From the NCBI GenBank assembly GCA_905182735.1, contig CAJJCT010000012.1:50422-114421 (forward strand): a DNA stretch of 64,000 bases, given 5' to 3'. The translations under genes were made by a program, and so were the position numbers. This DNA is from Candidatus Marivariicella framensis (GTDB lineage: Bacteria > Bacteroidota > Bacteroidia > Flavobacteriales > Flavobacteriaceae). The notes under the pieces are model-generated. The model searched no databases and was not told where the DNA came from. It was given only the letters and a program-made list of their open reading frames with translations. The stretch's first letter is position 1. Each line of letters starts with the position of its first letter. This document shows positions 44,192-52,643 of the stretch, piece by piece.

Positions 44192-44893
44192 ATGAAAATA
44201 AAACTGACAATACTGTTAACTATTTTATCATTAAACTTTATTTGTCAAAGAAGTATTCATGAAAGATGGAATATTGAACTCAATAAATATGTGAATGAAA
44301 AGGGACAAGTCGATTATTTTAATTGGAACAAAAATACAGAGGGAATAGATGCATACATCAATGTGCTTGAAAAAAATCATCCAAAAAAACATTGGACTAA
44401 AAATGAAATTAAGAGTTATTGGATTAACACATACAATGCTTTAACTATAAAGCTTATTTTAAATAATTACCCAATAAATAGCATTAAAGACATTAATAAT
44501 CCATGGGGGGAGAAAATAATAAATTATAATTCAAGCAATTATTCCTTGGAAGAGATAGAGCATGATATATTAAGAAAAATGGGGGATCCAAGAATTCATT
44601 TTGCAATAAATTGCGCCTCTATTTCCTGTCCTAAGCTCTCTAAATTAGCTTATTTTCCATATAAAATCGATAAACAACTAGATGATGCAACTAAAGTTTT
44701 TTTAAAAGATTTTGATAAAAATGAAATTAATAAAAATGAAATTAAAATTTCAAAAATTTTTCTGTGGTTTAAAAAAGATTTCGGAAACACCAATAACCTA
44801 TTAAGTTTTATTCAAAAACACTCTAGGGTTAAAATGGATAATCCTAAAATAAAATATTTGCCCTACAATTGGGAGTTGAATATAATTCAATAA
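44192..44893 (+). CDS. DUF547 domain exported protein
   Basis: A 233-residue protein with a signal peptide (about 1-18, LNFICQ) and a clear DUF547 domain: KSYWINTYNALTIKLIL (about 68-84), IEHDILRKMGDPRIHFAINCASISCPKL (described from 116), and AYFPYKIDKQLDDATKVF. The conserved cysteines of the ASISCP core suggest a papain-like or thiol active site, but the family is uncharacterised. It would act in the periplasm. DUF547 genes are frequently near the TIGR04282 type and glycosyltransferases in Bacteroidota. Confidence 0.85.
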   Translation: MKIKLTILLTILSLNFICQRSIHERWNIELNKYVNEKGQVDYFNWNKNTEGIDAYINVLEKNHPKKHWTKNEIKSYWINTYNALTIKLILNNYPINSIKDINNPWGEKIINYNSSNYSLEEIEHDILRKMGDPRIHFAINCASISCPKLSKLAYFPYKIDKQLDDATKVFLKDFDKNEINKNEIKISKIFLWFKKDFGNTNNLLSFIQKHSRVKMDNPKIKYLPYNWELNIIQ

Positions 44894-44907
44894 TTATTAA
44901 ATTATGT

Positions 44908-44915
44908 TAAATTTG
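44908..44915 (+). promoter_or_regulatory. Flavobacterial -7 box before the MerT-like gene
   Basis: TAAATTTG ends 23 bases before the ATG at 44939, indicating a possible separate transcript for the MerT-like gene and the three glycosyltransferases. Confidence 0.4.
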
Positions 44916-44938
44916 TTACTATAAAAATCTAATCTAAA

Positions 44939-45343
44939 ATGTGGAAAACTTATCATCTTATTAAAGTATCTCTTTCAGCTGCCTTGGCTGGAATAATATG
45001 CTGCATAGGGCCAGTAGTTTTGTTTCAGTTTGGGCTCATGAGTGGGGTATATGCTATTTCATTTGCAGATTTTTTTTATGCTGAAGATGGGTCAATTGGT
45101 GCTGGAGCAATTATTCTAAGAGTTATTGGTTTATTTATTGTCATTATTGGAGTAATAAGCTACAATAAAAAAGAGGACTGTAGTGTAAACTCTGAAAAGC
45201 AAAAAAAAATCAATAAAATTTTATTTGCAGCTATAGTCTTGGTTATTTCTATATCTCTATTTTTTACATTAGATGAGTTTTCAAGTATTTATTTTGATAA
45301 ATACATTGTTCCACAACAACAAATTGAGTTAAATATTAAGTAA
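44939..45343 (+). CDS. MerT-like small membrane protein
   Basis: A 134-residue membrane protein with about three helices. The first carries ICCIGPVVLFQFGLMSG (about 20-36) with a vicinal cysteine pair Cys21-Cys22, closely resembling the CCxxP/CCVGP-type helix of MerT mercury transporters. The second and third helices are at about 55-75 and 93-110, and a KKEDCSV loop holds another cysteine. No MerP, MerA or MerR is in the neighbourhood. It precedes a DPM-like glycosyltransferase by 19 bases. A thiol-based role (metal or redox) is possible; a true mercury function is unproven. Confidence 0.6.
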   Translation: MWKTYHLIKVSLSAALAGIICCIGPVVLFQFGLMSGVYAISFADFFYAEDGSIGAGAIILRVIGLFIVIIGVISYNKKEDCSVNSEKQKKINKILFAAIVLVISISLFFTLDEFSSIYFDKYIVPQQQIELNIK

Positions 45344-45362
45344 GTGACTCGTAATAAGTATA

Positions 45363-46046
45363 ATGAAGTTATCTATAATTATCCCAGCCTTAAATGAAGA
45401 AAGATCCATAGGTTTAGTAATAAAATCAATACCCAAAATTTATCGTGAAGTTGTTGTCATTGACAATGGCTCTTCAGATGACACATCTAAAGTTGCTCTT
45501 GAAAATGGCGCTACAGTAATTACAGAGAAAAAAAAAGGATATGGATACGCTTGCCTTAAAGGAATAGATTTTCTTAAAAAGAATCCTCCAGATATACTCG
45601 TTTTTTTAGATGGCGACTATTCAGATTATCCCGAAGAAGTAAATAAAATAATCGAGCCTATTATTCAAAAAAAGGTCGACTTTGTTATTGGTTCTAGAGT
45701 TAAAAATCTTAGAGAAAAAGGCTCTATGATGCCTCAACAGGTTTTTGGAAATAAATTAGCTTGTTTTTTAATGAACTTTTTATATAAAAGTAATTTTACT
45801 GATTTGGGACCATTTAGAGCAATTAAATGGAAAGCATTACAAAATTTAAAAATGACAGATAAAACTTATGGATGGACAGTTGAGATGCAATTAAAAGTTT
45901 TAAGAAACAGAATATCTTATTGTGAAGTTCCCGTTAAATATAGAAAAAGAATAGGATATTCAAAAGTGTCTGGAACTTTAAAAGGAACTGTTTTAGCAGG
46001 ATTAAAAATAATAAGTTGGATATTTAAGTACTATCTTAAAAAATGA
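45363..46046 (+). CDS. GT2 family glycosyltransferase, DPM-like
   Basis: A 227-residue soluble GT-A enzyme. PALNEERSIG at the N-terminus, VIDNGSSDDTSKVA and the DxD motif VFLDGDYSDYPEEV place it with dolichyl-phosphate mannose synthase-like enzymes. There is no membrane domain, so it probably acts at the cytoplasmic face and may make a polyprenyl-phosphate sugar. It overlaps the next gene by four bases (ATGA). The donor sugar cannot be told. Confidence 0.87.
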   Translation: MKLSIIIPALNEERSIGLVIKSIPKIYREVVVIDNGSSDDTSKVALENGATVITEKKKGYGYACLKGIDFLKKNPPDILVFLDGDYSDYPEEVNKIIEPIIQKKVDFVIGSRVKNLREKGSMMPQQVFGNKLACFLMNFLYKSNFTDLGPFRAIKWKALQNLKMTDKTYGWTVEMQLKVLRNRISYCEVPVKYRKRIGYSKVSGTLKGTVLAGLKIISWIFKYYLKK

Positions 46047-47554
46047 TTGAAATTCAATATCAAATATTATTAATTATAGTAATCACATTAATTTTTATAT
46101 ATTCTACTTCACTAATTGTTATTTTTTTATATGCAATAGCTCAATTTAATTTACTGATTAATTATATGAGTGAAAAAAGTAAATCAAAAAAATTAATTCA
46201 ATGGGACTTTAACAAAAGAGATGAAATACCTTTTGTAACCATACAGCTCCCCATTTATAATGAATTATACGTTATTGAAAGATTATTAAATGCAGTAGAA
46301 AAAATTAAATATCCACATGATAAATTAGAAATTCAGGTTCTTGATGATTCAGATGATGATTCAGTTGAATTGACTAAAAAATTAATCCATAAAATTAAAA
46401 ATACTGGTATTGATATAGTTCATTTAAAAAGAAAAAATCGTTTTGGGTTTAAAGCGGGGGCATTAAAAGAAGGGCTGAAAAAATCAAAAGGAGAATACGT
46501 TGCGATTTTTGATTCTGATTTTGTACCTAATCCTAATTTTTTAATTAAAACAGTTCCTTATTTTAAAAACATAAAAGTGGGAATGGTTCAGACTAGATGG
46601 GGACATATTAATCGTGATTTTTCTATTCTTACAAAGGTTCAAGCTTTTGGTTTAGATGGTCACTTTACGCTGGAACAAGTTGGGAGAAATTATAAAAATC
46701 ATTTTATAAATTTTAATGGTACTGCAGGCGTTTGGAGAAAATCAACAATAATTGACGCTGGGAATTGGGAATGTGATACAATAACAGAAGATCTAGATTT
46801 AAGCTATCGTGCTCAACTTAAAGATTGGAAATTTATTTATTTAGAAAAAATTATCACTCCTGCTGAATTACCTGTAGTAATAAGCGCTGTTCGATCTCAG
46901 CAATACAGATGGAATAAAGGTGGAGCTGAAAATTTTCGAAAAAATATTTACAACGTTTTAAAATCAAATAAGCTTAGTTTTAAAACTAAGTTTCACGCTA
47001 CTTTTCATCTACTAAATAGCACTATGTTTTTAAATATTTTTTTAATTGGGTTTTTAAGTGTTCCTATGTTATATATTAAGAACGAATGGATTGAACTCGC
47101 TTGGTACTTCAATATAAGCTCTCTATTTATTTTGAGCACTTTAATGTTTTACGTTTGTTATTGGTTTCTGCATAAACAAAAATATGGATCTGGGATAGCT
47201 AGTATCTTTGACTACACTTTAAGGTTTCTTGCTTTTTACTCTATCACAATTGCTTTTTCAGCACATAACTCTATTGCTGTTATAAAGGGTCATTTAGGCA
47301 TAAAAAGTCCTTTTATTCGGACTCCAAAATTCAATCTTGATAATAAAAAGACTCTGATTCAAAACAGATATCTTGAAAAGTCAATAAACAAGTATACTAT
47401 AATTGAAGCTTTAATGTCACTTTATTTTTTATTTGGATTATATAGCGCTTTTAATGTAGGAGAAAATGGAGACTTTGGTTTGTTCCCTTTCCATTTATTG
47501 CTTTTTTTAGGGTTTGGATTTATTACAATAAAATCTTTTATTGAAATTAAATGA
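46043..47554 (+). CDS. Processive GT2, cellulose-synthase-like membrane glycosyltransferase
   Basis: A 503-residue membrane enzyme. One N-terminal membrane helix (about 8-35) is followed by a GT-A domain with DDSDDDS (101-107), FDSDF (156-160), TEDLDLSYR (248-256) and QQYRW (286-290), the D,D,D,Q(Q/R)xRW set of processive beta-glycan synthases, then four or five C-terminal helices. It resembles CslA/BcsA-type enzymes that build a linear glycan or add sugar to a lipid. No BcsB, BcsZ or PilZ domain is nearby, so classical cellulose is unlikely. It is coupled by overlaps to both neighbours. Confidence 0.85.
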   Translation: MIEIQYQILLIIVITLIFIYSTSLIVIFLYAIAQFNLLINYMSEKSKSKKLIQWDFNKRDEIPFVTIQLPIYNELYVIERLLNAVEKIKYPHDKLEIQVLDDSDDDSVELTKKLIHKIKNTGIDIVHLKRKNRFGFKAGALKEGLKKSKGEYVAIFDSDFVPNPNFLIKTVPYFKNIKVGMVQTRWGHINRDFSILTKVQAFGLDGHFTLEQVGRNYKNHFINFNGTAGVWRKSTIIDAGNWECDTITEDLDLSYRAQLKDWKFIYLEKIITPAELPVVISAVRSQQYRWNKGGAENFRKNIYNVLKSNKLSFKTKFHATFHLLNSTMFLNIFLIGFLSVPMLYIKNEWIELAWYFNISSLFILSTLMFYVCYWFLHKQKYGSGIASIFDYTLRFLAFYSITIAFSAHNSIAVIKGHLGIKSPFIRTPKFNLDNKKTLIQNRYLEKSINKYTIIEALMSLYFLFGLYSAFNVGENGDFGLFPFHLLLFLGFGFITIKSFIEIK

Positions 47555-48903
47555 AACTAGAACGCAGGTATTTAAATGTTATTTTATTTCTTATATTTTC
47601 TTTATCTCTGTTTTTATATATACTAATTGGTTACTATATAAACAGAACAGAAACAGACTCTTTAATTTTATCATATGGGGTCCTTTTTCTAGCTTTTATA
47701 GTAATAATGTTTCAAAAAATTACACCATTAATAATTTTAATATTAGGTTTAATTTTTAGATTGATTTTTATTATTTCATTACCTGAATTGTCTCAAGACT
47801 TTTATAGGTTTTTTTGGGACGGAAATTTACAGCTGATAAATATAAATCCATACCTATATTCACCTAACGATTTGATGATTAAGAAGGATTTATTTTTTTT
47901 AGCTCAGGACTTATTTAACGGAATGGGGAAGCTCTCAAATATTCATTTTTCAAACTACCCCCCAATTAGTCAATGGAGCTATTTAGCTGCATCATATTTT
48001 GGTGAAAACAATCTCAATGATTCTGTTCTTTATTTAAGAATAATTATAATTTTTTTTGAGTTATGTACTTTTTACATATTATATAAAATGTTGAATATTT
48101 TAAAATTGCCATTAAAAAAAATTGGTTGGTATTTTTTAAATCCACTTGTTATTATTGAGCTAACTGGAAATCTTCATGGAGAGGGAATCATGATGTTTTT
48201 CTTTCTTGCAGGAGTTTTATTTCTATATAAAAATAAAACTATACAATCATCAATTATGATGGCATTATCAGTGGGCTCAAAACTTATTACACTAATGCTT
48301 ATTCCAATGTTTTTTAAAAAATTAGGAATTAAAAAAAGCATATCTTATTTTTTTTTAATTGTCATTTTTTTTTCAATATTGTGGATACCGTATTTAGGTC
48401 AAAACTTTTTCATCAACTACATTCAAACTATAAAGCTGTGGTTTAATCGTTTTGAATTTAATGCAAGCTTTTATTATGTAATTCGAGAATTTGGATTTTT
48501 TTTTAAAGGGTATAATATAATTCAAGAGTTTGGGAAAATAACTCCCTTTTTATTGATCTCAGTTGCATTATTCTTTACTTTTTTACAAAAAAATGATAGT
48601 TTAAAAAAAATATTAACAAATCAATTATTACTTCTTAGTATCTATTTCTTTATTGCTACTACAGTTCATCCTTGGTATATAATCTCATTAGTTATGTTAT
48701 GTGTATTTACTCCATACTTTTACCCAATAGCATGGAGTGCAACTATTTTTCTGTCTTATACTGCTTATACTTTAAATGGATTTCAAGAAAACTCAACCTT
48801 AATACTTTTAGAGTATTTAATAGTCTTTGGTGTATTTTTGTTTGAAGTTTTTGGAGGTGGGAATAAAATCTTTAAAGCATTTGTAAAAAACTCAATTCCT
48901 TAG
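47551..48903 (+). CDS. GT-C membrane glycosyltransferase (putative mannosyltransferase)
   Basis: A 450-residue protein with about ten or eleven membrane segments. The first external loop holds SQDFYRFFWDGNLQLININPY (about 81-101), with Asp83 as the probable GT-C catalytic acidic residue, and WDGN followed by NPY as in flavobacterial and mycobacterial-type MptB-like families. Such enzymes use polyprenyl-phosphate sugars from the DPM-like enzyme two genes upstream. It ends with a 32-base overlap with the convergent RsuA-family gene. The product is unknown. Confidence 0.78.
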   Translation: MKLERRYLNVILFLIFSLSLFLYILIGYYINRTETDSLILSYGVLFLAFIVIMFQKITPLIILILGLIFRLIFIISLPELSQDFYRFFWDGNLQLININPYLYSPNDLMIKKDLFFLAQDLFNGMGKLSNIHFSNYPPISQWSYLAASYFGENNLNDSVLYLRIIIIFFELCTFYILYKMLNILKLPLKKIGWYFLNPLVIIELTGNLHGEGIMMFFFLAGVLFLYKNKTIQSSIMMALSVGSKLITLMLIPMFFKKLGIKKSISYFFLIVIFFSILWIPYLGQNFFINYIQTIKLWFNRFEFNASFYYVIREFGFFFKGYNIIQEFGKITPFLLISVALFFTFLQKNDSLKKILTNQLLLLSIYFFIATTVHPWYIISLVMLCVFTPYFYPIAWSATIFLSYTAYTLNGFQENSTLILLEYLIVFGVFLFEVFGGGNKIFKAFVKNSIP

Positions 48904-49639
48904 TGGTAAGTGATCTCCATTTTCCTCTTGGCAATTCCTTTTTAGATAAGGAACCATAAGTTACTCTATCTAAGTGCTCAATTGTGTAATTAATTTTTTT
49001 AAAAAACTTTATAATAACGCTCGAAGGGATGTTAAAACACTCTACTCCTATATCCTTCTTAGTACCACCCAAAATGTAAGAGACATCCTTAAATTGAATT
49101 TCTTTGTCAAAAATAAGTTGAGATTTTTTAGCAATTTCAATATCAGATTGAGTTATGTTTTTGTCAAGAGTTATTTTATAAATCATTCTAACTCCTTTTT
49201 TAGAATGATTAATTTTCTTTCTTAAATTAACATCATCGCTAAGAAATAATAAACCAGTTACTGTTCTACCCATATCATCAATTGGAACAAGTTTATTTGA
49301 ACCAGAGGTGTTAATTAATTCTTGAACTGTTTTTTTTGATTTTTTACTTGAAGACATTGCTAAAAAACCTTTTGGTTTATTTAGCAGAATATAGGATGGC
49401 CTTGTTGCTTTAATACTTTGACCGTCACACTTAATTTTATCAGTGGGAAGTACCTTATGCCCCATTTCAATTATTATTTTACCATTTACATTAACCATTC
49501 CTAATTTAATAAATTGATCTGCTTCTCTTCTAGAGCATATTCCAGAATTAGAAATAAATTTATTTAATCTAATAGGTTTATAATTAAATGAATTTGAAGA
49601 ACCTGTTGAAGGTAATTCAGAATTGGTATTTTTTTTCAT
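48872..49639 (-). CDS. RsuA/RluB-family pseudouridine synthase with altered catalytic motif
   Basis: A 255-residue protein with an S4 domain (about 22-68, IRLNKFISNSGICSRREAD) and the RsuA-family fold (YILLNKPKGFLAMSS). The active-site segment usually reads GRLDxxTxGLL. Here, aligned without gaps, it is DDMGRTVTGLLFLSDD (121-136): Gly124 occupies the catalytic Asp position. A shift that brings Asp121 or Asp122 into place is possible but would break the conserved GRLD frame. The protein is otherwise complete. It follows the UbiA gene in the mevalonate run by nine bases and may be an inactive or changed RNA-binding paralogue. Confidence 0.75.
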   Translation of the reverse strand: MKKNTNSELPSTGSSNSFNYKPIRLNKFISNSGICSRREADQFIKLGMVNVNGKIIIEMGHKVLPTDKIKCDGQSIKATRPSYILLNKPKGFLAMSSSKKSKKTVQELINTSGSNKLVPIDDMGRTVTGLLFLSDDVNLRKKINHSKKGVRMIYKITLDKNITQSDIEIAKKSQLIFDKEIQFKDVSYILGGTKKDIGVECFNIPSSVIIKFFKKINYTIEHLDRVTYGSLSKKELPRGKWRSLTTKELSFLQML

Positions 49640-49648
49640 GATTTGACT

Positions 49649-50524
49649 CTAATTGATAAGAGTAATACTAAAAACTCCTGTTAATATCCAAAATTTTAAA
49701 GAAATGTGCAACCAAAGATACTCCTTTTGTTTTGAAGCTGTCCATAAAAAAATTGTCCAAACTGAAACAAAAAAAATACTTGAAATAAAATAGAATCGCA
49801 TATTTCCAAGTGGATTTTTTAATAACTCTACAATTAAAATGAAACTAATAAGGGTGAAGAAAGAAGCAAGAAGTTTCGTTTTTAAAACTCCATAAACAAT
49901 TGGAAGGGTTCTGTACTGCTGTGACCAATCTCCTCTGAAATTTTGAAGGTCTTTAACTAAATCTCTAATAAATAATAGTATGAATAAAAAAAAGGCGTAT
50001 AAGATTACATCATAACTAAAAGCTCCAAAATATAATGTTACTCCAAAAAATGGATATACTGCTAGTGCCGTAGAAAAAAAATTACTTATCCAATATAACC
50101 TCTTAATTCTATAGCTATATAACCAAATAGAAAACATATAAAAAGAGTAAAATAAAACTGCTTTAATAGAAATAAAAAAAGAAACAATAAATGTAATTAA
50201 ACACAGAATAAAATAGATTTTTAGTTGGTGCCTTTCTGAAATTAAGTTTCCCAAAATAAATCTCTTTGGACGATTAATCTTGTCTTTTTCTGAATCATAA
50301 AAGTTGTTTATGATATAACCTGAAGAAGTTGAAATTCCTGTTAATAGAACAATTATAAAAAGCTTAATATCTAAGATTAAAGAAATAAAACTCATTTCTG
50401 GTTCCAGTATGTATATTGAAATTAAATATTGCGCAAAACAAAGAACAAGAATATTAAATAATCTAATCAAACTAATAAATCCAATAATTTGATAAAAAAA
50501 TCTTTGTATTGAATTATTTACCAA
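49649..50524 (-). CDS. UbiA family prenyltransferase
   Basis: A 291-residue integral membrane prenyltransferase with about nine helices. The first Asp motif NFYDSEKDKINRPKR (N74, D77, D81) and the second DLVKDLQNFRGD are both intact. Flavobacterial homologues in this location are annotated as geranylgeranylglycerol-phosphate geranylgeranyltransferase-like or menaquinone-type enzymes; which prenyl acceptor is used cannot be told. It follows the two mevalonate genes closely, which supply its isoprenoid substrates. Confidence 0.88.
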   Translation of the reverse strand: MVNNSIQRFFYQIIGFISLIRLFNILVLCFAQYLISIYILEPEMSFISLILDIKLFIIVLLTGISTSSGYIINNFYDSEKDKINRPKRFILGNLISERHQLKIYFILCLITFIVSFFISIKAVLFYSFYMFSIWLYSYRIKRLYWISNFFSTALAVYPFFGVTLYFGAFSYDVILYAFFLFILLFIRDLVKDLQNFRGDWSQQYRTLPIVYGVLKTKLLASFFTLISFILIVELLKNPLGNMRFYFISSIFFVSVWTIFLWTASKQKEYLWLHISLKFWILTGVFSITLIN

Positions 50525-50533
50525 AATAAATAT

Positions 50534-51466
50534 TTAAAAATGATATACTGATTGTATATCATAGCCCGATAGTTCCTTTTTTGCTCTTATCCAATCTTGA
50601 GTGAAACCAAGTATATAGCCACCCCCTCCAGACCCACAAAGTTTTAAATAATAAGAATTAGTATTTAAACCTCTTAACCATAAGTCTTTATAATGATCTG
50701 GAATCATTGGTTTGAAATTATGAAAAACTAAGTTGGATAACTCTTTTAAATTGAGAAATAGATTTTTATAATTACCACCTAAAAAATCTTCAACACACAT
50801 ATCTGTTGTTGAAATAAATTGATTTTTCATCATTTTATTAAAAGATTCATTTTTCATATTTTCCATAAATAAACTTACCATTGGAGCTGTCTTGCGTGCA
50901 AGACCACTGTCTAATAAAAATACTGCACCATTACCATCCATGTTTTGAGACGGAATACCTGTTGATTCAATATTGTCAATCGAATTAATAAGAATTGGCA
51001 AACTTAAATAACTATTTAATGGATCTAAGCCTGAAGACTTTCCATGGAAAAATGATTCCATTTGGGAAAAAATTAATTTCAGTTTTTGGAGTTTTATCTT
51101 AGTTAAATTCTCTAAAACTGTAATTTTATCCTTTGCATATCGATCATATACTGCAGCTACTAGGGCTCCGCTACTTCCCACCCCATAGCCTTGAGGAATA
51201 CTGCTGTCAAAATATATATGTTTTTCTAAATCGTTATTAACTTTATCCCAATCAAAGCAAACAACTTTTGAATCAATTGATTTAAGAAAGCATGTAAACT
51301 CTTTTACTTTTACATGTGATTTTTTCTGTAAAACATCCAAACCAAGATTTGATGTTTTTAAAGACCCTTTAAAATGATTGTATGGTATTGAAAGACCCTT
51401 AGAGTCTTTAATGATTCCATACTCTCCAAATAAGAGAATTTTAGCATAAAATAAAGGTCCTTTCAT
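50534..51466 (-). CDS. GHMP kinase, probable mevalonate kinase
   Basis: A 310-residue GHMP-family kinase. The ATP motif is PQGYGVGSSGALVAAVYDR (about 91-109), and FYAKILLFGEYGIIKD at the N-terminus is typical of mevalonate kinases. The C-terminal LCGSGGGGYILGF (about 277-289) closes the substrate site. It phosphorylates mevalonate for isopentenyl diphosphate synthesis. It lies between mvaD and the UbiA gene, nine bases from each. Confidence 0.88.
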   Translation of the reverse strand: MKGPLFYAKILLFGEYGIIKDSKGLSIPYNHFKGSLKTSNLGLDVLQKKSHVKVKEFTCFLKSIDSKVVCFDWDKVNNDLEKHIYFDSSIPQGYGVGSSGALVAAVYDRYAKDKITVLENLTKIKLQKLKLIFSQMESFFHGKSSGLDPLNSYLSLPILINSIDNIESTGIPSQNMDGNGAVFLLDSGLARKTAPMVSLFMENMKNESFNKMMKNQFISTTDMCVEDFLGGNYKNLFLNLKELSNLVFHNFKPMIPDHYKDLWLRGLNTNSYYLKLCGSGGGGYILGFTQDWIRAKKELSGYDIQSVYHF

Positions 51467-51475
51467 TCTATAAAG

Positions 51476-52546
51476 TTAAATTTTTTTTGATCCAACCCCA
51501 ACATGATCATTAATAAATTGCTTTGAAACACAGTACTTTAGCACTTTTTCTTTTATGAAATTTTGAACTTTTTTAAAAAATCGATGAGGGTACAGTAAAT
51601 GTATGTTTGCTCCAGCATCAAGCGTGAAACAAATTGGAATTGCGGTTCGCTTCCTGAATTCATAAACTTCATTTATAACAAACAATGTGTTTGGTTGCAT
51701 AAGAATAAAAGATGGAGATGATGTCATCATCATTGCATGAAGAGATAAGGCTTCTAATTCAATGATTTTAATGAAATTATCAAGATCTCCTTTAATTAAA
51801 ACATCTTTAAGTTGATTCATGTTTTCATTAGCCTGAATAAATCTATTTTTGGCATATGGATTAGATTTCATAAGTTGATGTCCTAAAGTACTACTCACTC
51901 TCTTTTCATTTTTATCAATTATTAGTATTGTATCTTGATATGTAGTGAAAACAGATGCAATATTATTTAAAGGGGTTCCGTATAATAAACTTGAATCATC
52001 ATATGCTTTAGAATTTCCCCAATAAACAATCGGTCCTTCAATACTTCTTGTGGCACTACCTGAACCTAAACGAGCTAAAAAAGAAGCTTTTTTAATAAAA
52101 TCTAATTTAGAAATTTTAGTGTTAATTTGTTTTTCGATTTCCATAAAACAAAGAGCTAAAGAGGACATAGCAGAAGCAGATGATGCAATCCCACTACTAT
52201 GCGGAAAAGTGTTATGACTTTCTATTTCAAAAAAATGATGTTTAATAGCGGGAATATATATCGAAATTCTATTAATAAATTGATTAATTTTGTTATTAAA
52301 AGACGGCTTCAAGGAGCCATCAAATAAAAAAGAAAAATTATCAATTTCTTTTTCTTTTTTTGGTCTATAATATATTTTAGTTATTGTTTTACATTCAGAT
52401 AAAGTAAAACTGATTGATGGATTTTCGGGAAGCTGTTCACCATACTTACCCCAATATTTTATCAATGCGATATTACTCGGCGATTCCCAGGATGAAAATC
52501 CATTTACAAGCTTAACTTTTTTAAAAATAAAATCTTGTTCTACCAT
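51476..52546 (-). CDS. mvaD: Diphosphomevalonate decarboxylase
   Basis: A 356-residue GHMP-family decarboxylase that forms isopentenyl diphosphate. It shows APSNIALIKYWGK-like WESPSNIALIKYWGK near residue 18, HNTFPHSSGIASSASAMS (ATP/substrate loop, about 110) and GSGSATRSIEGP with the catalytic-site arginine. It is the first gene of the mevalonate run, and its promoter lies at the start codon. Confidence 0.94.
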   Translation of the reverse strand: MVEQDFIFKKVKLVNGFSSWESPSNIALIKYWGKYGEQLPENPSISFTLSECKTITKIYYRPKKEKEIDNFSFLFDGSLKPSFNNKINQFINRISIYIPAIKHHFFEIESHNTFPHSSGIASSASAMSSLALCFMEIEKQINTKISKLDFIKKASFLARLGSGSATRSIEGPIVYWGNSKAYDDSSLLYGTPLNNIASVFTTYQDTILIIDKNEKRVSSTLGHQLMKSNPYAKNRFIQANENMNQLKDVLIKGDLDNFIKIIELEALSLHAMMMTSSPSFILMQPNTLFVINEVYEFRKRTAIPICFTLDAGANIHLLYPHRFFKKVQNFIKEKVLKYCVSKQFINDHVGVGSKKI

Positions 52547-52551
52547 ATTTA

Positions 52552-52578
52552 CAAAGATACCATTTTGATTATGGTCAA
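52552..52578 (-). promoter_or_regulatory. mvaD promoter (-33 TTG, N16, -7 TATCTTTG)
   Basis: On the minus strand TTG (52578-52576, within TTTTGACC) is followed after 16 bases by TATCTTTG (52559-52552). The box ends five bases before the mvaD ATG, so the mRNA is probably leaderless. Confidence 0.55.
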
Positions 52579-52643
52579 AAAAGGGTCAGCTTAAATTTTT
52601 CCTATAAGTAAATTAGAGTTATAGCCTCAAAAAATAAAATTAT

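Noticed and set aside
43532..46046. Arsenosugar biosynthesis cluster
   Set aside because: A TIGR04282-type transferase and a GT2 are present, but no radical-SAM ArsS or ArsM-type gene is visible, so the name is not supported.
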